A DNA stretch of 64,000 bases, from contig CAZGZC010000002.1 of NCBI GenBank assembly GCA_964529685.1, forward strand, positions 127,849 to 191,848, given 5' to 3'. The notes below the pieces were generated by a model. It was not told the origin of the DNA. It saw only the letters and a program-made list of their open reading frames with translations, and did no database searches. Numbering within the stretch: the first letter of the stretch is position 1; each line of letters begins with the position of its first letter. Made by a program: the position numbers and the translations under genes. Below, piece by piece: positions 34,570 to 44,300 of the stretch. The DNA comes from JALQUO01 sp964529685. GTDB lineage: Bacteria > Pseudomonadota > Alphaproteobacteria > Rickettsiales > Midichloriaceae.

Positions 34570-35964
34570 ATGATGATGAACAATATGCAAAGCAAAGAAC
34601 AATTACTTAAATTTCCAAGTTATGAACCTTCAAAGATATCAGTTAAAGCAAAAGAATCTTTAGTTAGTCAACTTGAAAACTCTAAAATATCATTTGATCC
34701 AGAAGAGATTTCTCAACTCACAACAGTTCTTGAGGCTCTTGATATAATTACAACAGTTCTTGAGGCTCTTGATATAATTGTAAATGGTACTCAGCCGTTT
34801 TATCCAATAGATAAAGATGTAGAACCAATAAACCAAACAACGATAGAGAAAAATATCCAAGGAAATAGAACACTAGCAACAGTTTTAAAAGCCATTAAAG
34901 AAAAAGAAACTCAAGTCATAGACTTAAACAATGTTTTTCGTAAAAGCATTATAGACATATCACAGAAAGTAGTTGGAACAATACATAGTGATAGTCCAGC
35001 AAAAATACTGAAGGAAGCACCCAAAAAACTAGATGTTTTCCAAACTGAGCTAGAGAGAATAAAAGCTGCAAAAAAAGCTTTTCAAGACTTTAATGATTCA
35101 TTAAAAAAGTTAAGTAAAGAGCAAGAAGCACTACAAAATGAATATAAGAAGTTAGAAGCTGCAGGAGTAAAGATAGTTAAAACTGAAGAGCGAAAATTCT
35201 TACAAGAGATAATAAAAACTGCAATATTAGCTCAAATGAATAGTCAAGAGCTTAATTATCAGCAGTTTGCAATTCAGAGAAAAGATAATACAAAGCTAAC
35301 TGACGCTCAAATAAGAGAATTAGTAGCTATTGGGAAAGCATTTGCTGTTGAACCTAATCGAGAATCAAGATTATCACAAAATATAGAAGGATTAAAAGAT
35401 GCGGTAGAAACTGAAGTTAACAAAGGATTATCAGCACAAGTTTGGAGAGATGTTAAAGCAATTCCAGAGACAGTTGAAAGACAATATGCCAACTGGAAAG
35501 GTATTAAAAATGGTGCTAGTGCTCTTGATAAAGAAGCAAATTTTAAATTTGCTAATTCTGCTATTGAACTTCAATACAAAGAGAATAAATTTAGTTTTAA
35601 ACTTAAAGAAGATGTAGAACTTACACCTGAGCAAAAGAACATAGCTGAACAATTATTATCTAATGCAAACAATCGTTTAAACACTTTAAGACAATCAAAA
35701 AATTTTAATCTTGAAAGTAAATTCAACATAATGCTTCACGGCATAGAAACTTCTACAAAGGTACAAAATTTATGGCAGAAGATTGTAGAAACTATTAAGC
35801 ATTTCTCTGAAAAGAAATTTGGAATTAAGTTTAATAAGTCAGTTGATAATTTACTGGATCTCTCTAATAAGCAAAATAGAAGTGCTAAAGCTGTTCCACT
35901 AGATAAGTTCTCTAAACAATTACAAAAAGAATCCAAAGAACCTCAACAGGTAAGAAGTATGTAA
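34570..35964 (+). CDS. Hypothetical coiled-coil protein with tandem-duplicated segment
   Basis: A 464-residue, lysine- and glutamate-rich helical protein without signal peptide or membrane spans. A coiled-coil pattern is strong between about residues 150 and 215. A 30-base perfect tandem repeat (34720-34749 and 34750-34779) gives the residues TTVLEALDII twice. No family is recognised; long helical orphans of this type are frequent among candidate effectors of intracellular Rickettsiales, but nothing here proves secretion. The start ATG-ATG-ATG is ambiguous by a few residues. Confidence 0.65.
   Translation: MMMNNMQSKEQLLKFPSYEPSKISVKAKESLVSQLENSKISFDPEEISQLTTVLEALDIITTVLEALDIIVNGTQPFYPIDKDVEPINQTTIEKNIQGNRTLATVLKAIKEKETQVIDLNNVFRKSIIDISQKVVGTIHSDSPAKILKEAPKKLDVFQTELERIKAAKKAFQDFNDSLKKLSKEQEALQNEYKKLEAAGVKIVKTEERKFLQEIIKTAILAQMNSQELNYQQFAIQRKDNTKLTDAQIRELVAIGKAFAVEPNRESRLSQNIEGLKDAVETEVNKGLSAQVWRDVKAIPETVERQYANWKGIKNGASALDKEANFKFANSAIELQYKENKFSFKLKEDVELTPEQKNIAEQLLSNANNRLNTLRQSKNFNLESKFNIMLHGIETSTKVQNLWQKIVETIKHFSEKKFGIKFNKSVDNLLDLSNKQNRSAKAVPLDKFSKQLQKESKEPQQVRSM
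34720..34779. repeat. Perfect 30-bp in-frame tandem repeat
   Basis: Two identical 30-base units lie inside the orphan gene, encoding TTVLEALDII twice (residues about 51-70). The frame is kept. The exact identity indicates a recent slippage event or selection for a repeated helix. Confidence 0.95.
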
Positions 35965-36223
35965 TTACTAATCTGCTTAAACTATATAGATGACATTGGG
36001 GTATAATGAAAATACCAATCACTATATCAGTCAGCAAAATCCCTTTTGCAATGTTGAAAACGATATCGAAACTGATATCTCTAGAAAACATCCCAAGAGA
36101 GATTATTATAAGAGTTGGCTAAACATAATAACTTAGGAGTTACTCTATGGCTTTTTATTAACAATCCTCAGCAATGCTTTTCATAGCTGGGAAAAAGTGA
36201 TGAAATTTATTATCAGTCACTGT

Positions 36224-36970
36224 TTAAATAGATAAACTTAAAATAAGTCGTCTCAGATCTTCTGGAGAATCAAGTGAAATAACGTGATCATCAACAAAGA
36301 CACAACCAATTTTTAGTTTATTCTCTAATGCTCTCAGCTGCTCAAGTCTCTCTTCAAGCTCTAGTCTAGATTGAGGAAACGAAATAAATTTCTCAAGTGC
36401 TTTAGCTCTATAGGCATAGATTCCTATATGCTTATAAACTGATTTTGGATATACTTGAGAAGTACGTGTAAAATAGAGTGCATTCATTACATCTCCAGGC
36501 TGCAGATCATCTACTCCTGCGTGACTTACAATAGCACTCACATTGTTAATATCAGCTTTTTCTGCATCATCACTAAAAGTTGTAATAGCAGACATTATAT
36601 CAAACTTTTTCTCAGAATCATTCAACAATGCATCAACTGTAAGTTTAATCGTGCTTGGTTGTATCTTAGGCATATCACCTTGAAGGTTAACTATAACCTC
36701 ATAATTTGAAAGAGATTTAGATGCTACGTAAACTCTATCAGTACCAGTTGGTATCTCTGGATCAGTTAAAATATATTTATAACCATACTTCTCACATAGT
36801 GTGGCTAACTCGTAACAATCACAAGCTATGTATAGATCGCCAGCATTAGAGTTTTTAGCTTGCTCAGCGCAAGATATAAGCATCGGTTTACCGTCAATTT
36901 CAATAAGAGGTTTTCTACTTAATCTCGTTGAACCAATTCTTGATGGGATAATTATAGCTACTTTATTCAT
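36224..36970 (-). CDS. kdsB: 3-deoxy-manno-octulosonate cytidylyltransferase
   Basis: Activates KDO as CMP-KDO for the LPS inner core. The 248-residue protein has the N-terminal VAIIIPSRIGSTRLSRKPL, the DTDR region (TGTDRVYVASK), NLQGDMP, and HIGIYAYRAKAL. Its presence shows that the organism can make LPS, unlike Anaplasmataceae. Its start overlaps the end of gmk by 8 bases, so the two are probably co-translated. Confidence 0.94.
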   Translation of the reverse strand: MNKVAIIIPSRIGSTRLSRKPLIEIDGKPMLISCAEQAKNSNAGDLYIACDCYELATLCEKYGYKYILTDPEIPTGTDRVYVASKSLSNYEVIVNLQGDMPKIQPSTIKLTVDALLNDSEKKFDIMSAITTFSDDAEKADINNVSAIVSHAGVDDLQPGDVMNALYFTRTSQVYPKSVYKHIGIYAYRAKALEKFISFPQSRLELEERLEQLRALENKLKIGCVFVDDHVISLDSPEDLRRLILSLSI

Positions 36971-37640
36971 CGTCGTTTAATATTTCATTTAATTCTTCTC
37001 TCAAAAGGTCGCCAACAAAGTTAGCAAGGCCAAGTCTTCTTTTCTTCTTTAGCCTCTCAGCTCTCAGGATTGCATATAGCTTCTCAACACTCTCATCTAG
37101 GTTGCGATTTATTATATGATAATCATACTCATGCCAATGGCTCAGCTCAAAGTTTACATGATCCATTCTTTTATTAATTGTATCTAGACAGTCAGTATTA
37201 CGGAGCTGCAACCTATTTATTAACTCTTTTTTTGTTGGTGGTAGTATAAAAATACTAGCTACATCTTCTCTATCTGAACTAACAAGCTGCCTATGACCCT
37301 GCCACTCTATATCAAAAATTACGTCTTCTCCAGAATTTAATAATTCTTCAACCTGAGCGCGAGGTGTGCCATAGAAATTACCAAATACCTCAGCATATTC
37401 AAGCATTTCTCCATATACCACCATAGCTTTGAACTGATCCTGTGATACGAAATGGTAATCCACTCCGTCTTGCTCACCAGGTCTCATTTGTCTAGTTGTA
37501 ATTGACACTGACCAATGAACATGTTGATCTACCTTCATTAACTTACGTGCCATTGTTGTCTTGCCAGCTCCAGACGGAGCAGAGAGGACAAACATTAATC
37601 CTCTTCTTTTTATATTTTCTTGTACCACAGATTTTTTCAT
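36963..37640 (-). CDS. gmk: Guanylate kinase
   Basis: Phosphorylates GMP to GDP. The 225-residue protein has the P-loop SAPSGAGKTTMARKL (about residues 20-34), the GMP-binding TTRQMRPGEQDGVDYHFVS and YAEVFGNFYGTPRAQVEELL, and IEWQGHRQL. An in-frame stretch MKKSVVQENIKRRG precedes the usual start of the family, so the true start could be MFVLSAPSGAGK; the first ATG is kept. It precedes kdsB in a two-gene operon. Confidence 0.95.
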   Translation of the reverse strand: MKKSVVQENIKRRGLMFVLSAPSGAGKTTMARKLMKVDQHVHWSVSITTRQMRPGEQDGVDYHFVSQDQFKAMVVYGEMLEYAEVFGNFYGTPRAQVEELLNSGEDVIFDIEWQGHRQLVSSDREDVASIFILPPTKKELINRLQLRNTDCLDTINKRMDHVNFELSHWHEYDYHIINRNLDESVEKLYAILRAERLKKKRRLGLANFVGDLLREELNEILNDDE

Positions 37641-37705
37641 TGTTTTTACAAATTATATGCACTCTTGTCAAAGACAAACGAGTGATAGTTTAATAAAAAT
37701 AATTC

Positions 37706-37734
37706 TTGACAATGCAATTTTGCTATGTTTTACT
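37706..37734 (+). promoter_or_regulatory. Possible promoter of the orphan at 37805
   Basis: TTGACA (37706-37711), a perfect -35, followed by TTTACT (37729-37734) after 17 bases. The -10 box is weak (matches to TATAAT at 3-4 of 6 positions). Confidence 0.35.
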
Positions 37735-37804
37735 TGCTATAGATTGCAATATTTATAACATAAATATGAGTTATGATTTGCTTTGTTAACAAATAAAAAC
37801 GCAA

Positions 37805-38794
37805 ATGCTAAGAAAAATACAAGAAAAGTTTTACAAAATTATTACGCCTTCAGAAGGGGCCTATCCTTTGGCTGATAGAGCCCTCGGATTAATACCATTA
37901 GGCGTTAGCTTAGGTATTTCTGCATGGGATGCTCAGACTGCTGATACTGACTACAAACCATTTGCTAAACCTTATTCAAAGACTGGTTTACCTTTGGTGC
38001 TTGGTTTATACGGTCTAACACAGTTAGGACTAACACATGTTCAGGATAAAATTGAGCAAATTGAAAATACAACTGCAAAGGGATTTGCTGATTTCTTTGT
38101 TGGTCTATTTGATACATGGAATAACGTGCCTATATATGCGTATGGATACAATATGCTATCAGAGAAATGGAACACAAATTATGTTTTTAGTATTAGGTAT
38201 TTACCAAAACTTATAAGTACAATTGAAAATGATATTAAAGCTCTAGTTAAAGGTGAAGGAGAATTTGGATTAACATCATGGGATGGAACTGTAGCAACTA
38301 TTGCTGGGTATGCTGCTAAAAATCTTGCGGTGCAGCTGTCGAATTCTTTGCAGGATTCTAATGGTGGAGGAAATCCTAAGGCTACTTTCGCCTCAGCTGT
38401 ACTTAGCGGTGCAGTCAATGCCAGTGCATATAAAGTATTCACTGGTCTATTAAATCCTTTTGCTCATGATCATAATTTCATGGAATATGTTGTAGATTCC
38501 ATTGCTCAAGAAGCTATGTATGAAACGCAATTGCTTCCGTTTTTACAAACAAAGTTTGACGATAATAATAGTATATTTCGTAAGAATTCAGCTCTTGGTG
38601 GTGCATTGCTATCTATTGTGTCTGTAGAAACACTCTTGTACTTATTTAAGCAGATGGAAAAAGTATTAGATCATTCAACTCAGTATATTAAGAATAATCT
38701 AGAAAATCCTGAGCTAGGCTATACTAGAGGCATTCATTATATTGATGGACTAAACAATACTGAAATTTCTTCAGCACATGAGGAAAGTCTTTAG
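37805..38794 (+). CDS. Hypothetical protein with several hydrophobic segments
   Basis: A 329-residue orphan without a known family. It has small-residue-rich hydrophobic stretches (about residues 25-42, 62-75, 97-107, 152-163, 195-210 and 262-278) which could be membrane or amphipathic helices, but no signal peptide; the N-terminus is basic. The C-terminal part (KQMEKVLDHSTQYIKNNLEN) has a weak relic downstream at about 38930-39000. It stands upstream of cspA. A host-interacting or membrane role is a guess only. Confidence 0.6.
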   Translation: MLRKIQEKFYKIITPSEGAYPLADRALGLIPLGVSLGISAWDAQTADTDYKPFAKPYSKTGLPLVLGLYGLTQLGLTHVQDKIEQIENTTAKGFADFFVGLFDTWNNVPIYAYGYNMLSEKWNTNYVFSIRYLPKLISTIENDIKALVKGEGEFGLTSWDGTVATIAGYAAKNLAVQLSNSLQDSNGGGNPKATFASAVLSGAVNASAYKVFTGLLNPFAHDHNFMEYVVDSIAQEAMYETQLLPFLQTKFDDNNSIFRKNSALGGALLSIVSVETLLYLFKQMEKVLDHSTQYIKNNLENPELGYTRGIHYIDGLNNTEISSAHEESL

Positions 38795-39177
38795 TTCTTG
38801 ATTCTTCGACGTTAATTAACACGTTGAGTTTTATTTCTTCTCATAATAAAAATCTTGGGTCTCTGACCTAATTTAAATCTCATTACTCTTAATTAAATTT
38901 AAATAAATGCAAAAAATGCAAAAAAAGATTTGAGCAAGCGCAAGAAAACTGAAAAAGGATTTGATCATACAGTAGAACAATTTGAAAAAGGAGTTGACTA
39001 TATATAAGCAAGCTAGGCAGTGAAGATTTTTGATTCTTGACTTCTTAACGTAATTTGTATATAATTATGTCGCTGGGTTTTATTTCTTCTAATAATAAAG
39101 TTTTTGGTCATTGACCTTTTTACTATTTCTAGTCTTATTACTCTCAATTAAATAAATTTAAATTTAAATAAAAAATA
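38795..39177. repeat. Decayed tandem duplication between the orphan and cspA
   Basis: The 383 bases hold two related blocks: 38794-38906 and 39026-39180. Both contain ACGT-AATT, then GTTTTATTTCTTCT followed by AATAATAAA (one with an extra C), then CTGACC or TTGACC and an A/T-rich stretch ending in ATGCAAA. The second block is the cspA leader; the first ends in a short dead frame (MQKMQKKI then stop). Between them, about 38930-39000 reads KGFDHTVEQFEKGVDYI then stop, which resembles the C-terminal part of the upstream orphan (KVLDHSTQYIK). So a unit of orphan 3' end plus leader was duplicated and has since decayed. Confidence 0.6.
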
Positions 39178-39387
39178 ATGCAAACCGGTACTGTAAAATG
39201 GTTTAATGAAACAAAGGGTTATGGCTTTATCAAACCTGACAATAGCGAACCAGACGTCTTCGTACATATTAGCGCACTAGAAGAAGCGGGGTTAAATAAC
39301 TTACAAGAAGGACAAAAAGTTAGCTTTGAGATTACTGCAAACAAAGGAAAAAAATCTGCTAATAAACTGAAGCTTCTTAAAAATTGA
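39178..39387 (+). CDS. cspA: Cold-shock family protein
   Basis: A 69-residue single-stranded nucleic acid-binding protein with RNP1 (KGYGFIKP, residues 13-20) and RNP2 (VFVHISAL). Such proteins melt RNA structure and may control translation in cold or general growth. Its stop TGA overlaps the TTG start of the following BPL_N gene (TTGA), so translational coupling is likely. The leader is AT-rich and partly duplicated upstream. Confidence 0.95.
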   Translation: MQTGTVKWFNETKGYGFIKPDNSEPDVFVHISALEEAGLNNLQEGQKVSFEITANKGKKSANKLKLLKN

Positions 39388-40094
39388 AGTCTATCTATAT
39401 CTATAATAATCTGGGAGTTAGTGAGGAATCTCTCAAGCAAACTCTTGGAATGTTCGAATCCTTTCTGGGAAATTATCAGATCAAAATAATATCAGAGATT
39501 ACAGCCGAAGACTGGATTCTTGATGCGGCTCTTCTAGTGATGCCTGGCGGTGCTGATATACCCTATACTAGGAAACTAAATGGCCTAGGTAATGCAATTA
39601 TAAACAATTATATTAATGCTGGCGGTAAGTATCTTGGAATATGTGCTGGTGCCTATTATGGTACAAGTGCTATAGAATTTGGAGTTGGAACTAAATTTGA
39701 GGTTGTAGGTAGAAGAGAGTTAAAATTATTTAATGGTAAAGCTATAGGACCTGTCTTTGGCAGGTATTCTGATCTTGATAATAGTGGCGCCATACCTGCT
39801 CAAATTACTGTAGATGGGATTGATAATTTCCCAGTATTTTTTAATGGAGGGTGTTATTTCTCGACTGGTGATTGTTGCGTCATTGCTACTTACTCCGAGT
39901 TGAATTTATCTTCCATTATATCAATAAAAAACAATAGAGTGATTCTGTCTGGAGTGCATTTTGAGTATAATCCATCAATCTTGGATTGTACTGATAAATA
40001 TTTATCTGAGATTGCTGAAAAGCTATTGCCATTTGAAAATCAAAGAATCAAACTAGTAAAGTACATCTTGAAATTGCTGGATCTTATTCATTAA
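39384..40094 (+). CDS. BPL_N domain protein (biotin-protein-ligase N-terminal / glutamine-amidotransferase-like)
   Basis: A 236-residue protein of the class I glutamine-amidotransferase-like fold. The nucleophile elbow is in KYLGICAGAYYGTSA with cysteine near residue 88, and VMPGGADIPYTRKLNG matches the N-terminal BPL_N domain found in eukaryotic holocarboxylase synthetase and as standalone bacterial proteins. Its reaction is not known. The start is TTG, overlapping the cspA stop. The separate BirA at 6314 supplies biotin ligase activity, so this one need not be a ligase. Confidence 0.8.
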   Translation: MKSIYIYNNLGVSEESLKQTLGMFESFLGNYQIKIISEITAEDWILDAALLVMPGGADIPYTRKLNGLGNAIINNYINAGGKYLGICAGAYYGTSAIEFGVGTKFEVVGRRELKLFNGKAIGPVFGRYSDLDNSGAIPAQITVDGIDNFPVFFNGGCYFSTGDCCVIATYSELNLSSIISIKNNRVILSGVHFEYNPSILDCTDKYLSEIAEKLLPFENQRIKLVKYILKLLDLIH

Positions 40095-40107
40095 AAAACT
40101 CAAAATT

Positions 40108-41109
40108 ATGTCTTCGGAATTACTATCTATGGATGTATTTTTCGCACTATCAGTTGAGAAATATTACAAAAATCGAGAGAACTCTATAGGAAAAAATGGT
40201 GATTTTATTACTGCTCCCGAGGTATCTCAGATGTTTTGTCATGCAGTCGCTGTATGGGTATATAATCAGATATACAATTTAAAAGGGAATGTATCCCTTG
40301 TAGAGCTAGGAGGAGGAAATGGTACTCTCATGAACGAAATTTTAACCTTCTTTAAAAAAGAATTTATCCTCCAGGAGGTATACTTTATTGAAACAAGCCC
40401 TATTATGATTGAGAAACAAAAAAATGCCGTATCTAGCCATATGCACACAAAATTCTATTGGGTTGACTCTATCGATAAAATACCAAGCAACTTCAAGCAT
40501 GTTATAATCGCTAACGAGTTCTTTGATGCACTACCTATCAAACAATTTATCAACTGTGGTGAGAATTTCCGAGAGATTTATATATCTAGTGACATCAAAT
40601 TAATACAATCAGAGTATGTAATTAGCTGTGATGAGATGAAGAAAATTATGAAATATAGTAATTTAAAAGTTGATGAATGCAATCAAGGATTTATAGCCGA
40701 GCTATCAATAGCATCTCTTACAATATTAGATAAAATATGTAAAATAGCATCTGCTGCACTAATTATTGACTATGGTTACTACAATCAAAAAGGGAAAAAT
40801 ACAATAAAAACTATAGCAAATCACTCAATTCTAGATAGTTTTATGACAATGTCTGGTAGTACAGATATTTCTGCTGAGGTTGATTTTGGAGCCTTAGAGA
40901 ACTTTATCAAGAAAAACTACTCATCTTATAATATATATTATACAAACCAAACTCAATTTCTAGAAGATCATCATATAAATATCATAGCTGAGAGAACCAG
41001 AAAAGAAGCTAAAAATCAACGAGAACTAGATATGATTAATGATGAATTAAATAAAATCTCAGTTGAGATGGGAGAGAAATTTAAAGTTTTGTCACTCAAT
41101 TCTAGATAG
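40108..41109 (+). CDS. SAM-dependent methyltransferase, MidA/NDUFAF7-like
   Basis: A 333-residue protein of the MidA family (human NDUFAF7 methylates an NADH dehydrogenase subunit). The N-terminus matches the family (FFALSVEKYYK, then GDFITAPEVSQMF) and the SAM-binding part is VSLVELGGGNGTLMNEIL; ANEFFDALP and GFIAELS are also conserved. The C-terminus ends GEKFKVL plus SLNSR, and those last five residues and the stop come from a duplicated fragment of the same gene, so the natural end was probably altered by a few residues. nuoG is also in this window, fitting a role in complex I assembly. Confidence 0.88.
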   Translation: MSSELLSMDVFFALSVEKYYKNRENSIGKNGDFITAPEVSQMFCHAVAVWVYNQIYNLKGNVSLVELGGGNGTLMNEILTFFKKEFILQEVYFIETSPIMIEKQKNAVSSHMHTKFYWVDSIDKIPSNFKHVIIANEFFDALPIKQFINCGENFREIYISSDIKLIQSEYVISCDEMKKIMKYSNLKVDECNQGFIAELSIASLTILDKICKIASAALIIDYGYYNQKGKNTIKTIANHSILDSFMTMSGSTDISAEVDFGALENFIKKNYSSYNIYYTNQTQFLEDHHINIIAERTRKEAKNQRELDMINDELNKISVEMGEKFKVLSLNSR

Positions 41110-41229
41110 TTTTATGACAATGTCTGGTAGTACAGATATTTCTGCTGAGGTTGATTTTGGAGCCTTAGAGAACTTTATCAAGAAAAACTACTCATCTTAT
41201 AATATATATTATACAAACCAAACTCAATT
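41092..41229 (+). pseudogene. Fragment of the MidA-like gene, exact duplicate
   Basis: These 138 bases are identical to 40821-40958 in the same gene (offset 271). The copy starts 18 bases before the parent's stop and provides the stop TAG at 41107. In another frame it reads the same protein part as the parent (FMTMSGSTDISAEVDFGALE), so a chance frame is open here but has no role. Confidence 0.97.
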
Positions 41230-41364
41230 CATAATAGATAAATATAATGAGTAAAAATACATCATAAGAAGTTTTCAAATGAACTAAAATTATAAACCTT
41301 ACATAGTTTTTTCTTTAAAGCAGTTATAATTTATCTAAAACTATGTCACAATCAAATACTAACT

Positions 41365-44300
41365 ATGGCAAAAATCAAATATGCGATTCATGAGTTTCAC
41401 GAGCTTATACATGAAAATTTTATGGCTGAACATAAGTGTGATTCAGAGCTCTTAAACAAATCTATTAATAATCTATTCACGTTATTTGAAAAGAGAGACC
41501 AAAACAAATTTCAGGTTTTAGCTGAGCAACTCTCAGATGAAATAATTTCTCTTCAAATAGTAGCTAATGACGCAGCATTTATAGTAGATTCTACTATGAA
41601 TTTTTTACAAAAAAATGATCATGAAATAGTATTTATGTCTGTTCCTGTCTTGAGTGTTTATAGAGATAAGAATGGTAAATTAGAGCATTTTAGCAATTTT
41701 AACAAAAATTCTCATAATAATGAGTCGATTTCATTGTTTATGCTTAAGAGATCTATACACTCTGAAGTTGAAGAACTTAAATTTAGACTTGAAGAAGTAC
41801 TTGAGTGTGTTTTTGCTGCAAATGAATCTTGGAAGTTTTCAAGAGAAATTGTGCACAAGATTTCAGACAAGGCAAATAATGAACAAAATCAGCGTTTCTT
41901 CCAATGGCTTTTAAATGATAATTTTATATTTTTAGCTACTTGTAGTGGAGATTTAAATGGCAAAATTGAAAATCTCAGTGGATTATTAAGTACAAAGCAT
42001 TACAACTATAAAGATGTAATTGATCCAAATATAGGAGGCATTATAGGAAAATTGCCTCAGATAATTTTTGAGAGAACTACAATCTTATCTAACGTCCATA
42101 GAAATTCTAATATGGATGTTTTATATGTGAGAGAAGACAATAAATTTACAGCAATTATTGGATTTTTTACTTCTGCTGTTTATCATCAGAATGTAATGGA
42201 AATACCAATTATAAAAGATAAAATTCGCTCTGTGATTGAGAGGTATGATAGTCTAAACGACTATGGATATATAGTAAAAGAAGTTATATCTCAGATCCAA
42301 GAATACCCACGTACAGAACTATTTCAGATGAGTAGTGATGATTTATATAGTTTAGTTGGATCAATCATATCAGTAGTATTATTGCCTAGAGTTAAAATAT
42401 TTGTTAGAGTTAATACTAACTCTGGTTTTAAAAGTGTCCTAATTTTTATTTCTAAAGATAAATTTAGCATGGATCTCTATAGCAAAATAGAAGAGATTGT
42501 ATGTGAAAAAATGTCTGTGAAAGTATTTAAAAAGTACATTCAGATATCTGAAAGGAAGATAATGAATATTCAATTGATCGTTAAAAATACTAAGGATGTT
42601 CATTATGATCTGGGGGAGCTTGAAAAAGCTGTTGATTCTGTAACTTGGAGTTGGTATGATCTATTGAGAGATGGTCTGTATAAGTTATATAAAAGCACTC
42701 TAGTAAATAAGAAACTTTATTCTTTTGATCCTGAATATATTGCAAGTCATAGACCAGATGAGGCGGTAGAAGATATATCAGTGATTGAAAATATTTCATC
42801 TAAAGGGAAAGTCTGTAAGTTTATAGAAAAAGATAATAGTTATCAATTTAGAATTTATAGTAAAGCTGACAAACTTGAAGTATCTGATTTAATACCTGCA
42901 GTTGAAAATGCTGGTTTTGCTGTAACTGATATGGTGACTCATAAGATTACACTAACACATGGAAATGAAAAGATTTTTATACATAGAATTGATGTTCGTC
43001 CTAAGGGGAAGATAGAAGAAAATAATGATCTACAAAACAATCTTGAGTTGTTGATTGAAAATATCATTACTATTGACAATCCTGATAATGATAGATTTAA
43101 TAGTTTAATTCTCTACTGTGGATTGTCTTATCTAGAAGTTCTTATCTGTAGAATTTACTACAGCTATGCTAAGCAGCTTGGTGTACAGTATGATAGAGAT
43201 CATATTGTGGATGCTATGGTTGAAAATTGTCATATTACGCGGAAGTTAGTAGATCTTTTTAATAAAAAATTTGTAAAGATTGATGCGGAGATTGCTGATT
43301 TGCAGAATGAATATAATAGTATTAGGGTAGAAGTTCTATCTGGACTAGATAAAGTTGAGAATGCTAGTCATGATAAAATGCTTCGTAACTATCTAACGTT
43401 GATTGATGCAACTAAGCGAACAAATTTCTTCTGCAATTACCAATATGTATCTTTAAAGATTGCTTCTGGTGAAATACCTTTTGCACCTCTACCAAAGCCA
43501 TTTATGGAAATTTTTGTCTATTCAAATCATTTCGAAGGAATACACTTAAGAGGTGGTAAAGTTGCTCGTGGAGGGTTGCGATGGTCTGATAGACATATGG
43601 ACTTTAGAACTGAAGTTCTTGGTTTAATGAAGGCACAAATGACTAAAAATTCAGTAATAGTGCCAGTTGGATCGAAGGGAGGTTTTGTTGTGAAGCATGT
43701 ATCGCCTAAGGATAGAGATGAATTTCTACAAGCTGGAATTGCATGTTATAAATTATTCTTGCGAGGTTTACTTGATATTACTGATAATTTTGTTGGATCT
43801 GAGGTTGTTTATACAAAAAATAGCGTTTGTTGGGATGATTTGGATCCTTATTTAGTTGTGGCGGCTGATAAGGGGACTGCAACTTTCTCCGATTATGCTA
43901 ACGCTCTGGCTACGGAATACAACTTCTGGTTAGATGATGCCTTTGCTTCTGGTGGTTCTGTTGGGTATGACCATAAAAAACTTGCAATTACTTCGCGCGG
44001 AGCTTGGATCTCAGTATTACAGCACTTTAAAATGTTTGGGATTGATCCTCATAAGGATGAAATTAGCGTTGTTGGGATTGGTGATATGTCTGGTGATGTA
44101 TTTGGGAATGGATTACTTATGTCTGATAAAATATGCCTGATTGCAGCTTTCAACCATATACATATATTCATTGATCCAAATCCTGATGTGGGTAGCAGTT
44201 ATGCTGAGAGGCGTAGGTTGTTTGATAAACCTCAGTCGCAGTGGTCTGACTATAACTTAAAATTGCTTTCTAAAGGGGGTGGGGTATTCCTGCGTAGTGC

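Noticed and set aside
36006..36122. 38-codon frame starting MKIPITISVSKIPFAML after the coiled-coil orphan
   Set aside because: Small, no family similarity and no Shine-Dalgarno; such open stretches are expected by chance in AT-rich spacers.
41063..41254. 63-residue frame containing a repeat of the MidA-like protein
   Set aside because: It reads through the duplicated fragment in a shifted frame from inside the parent gene; it is not a separate gene.
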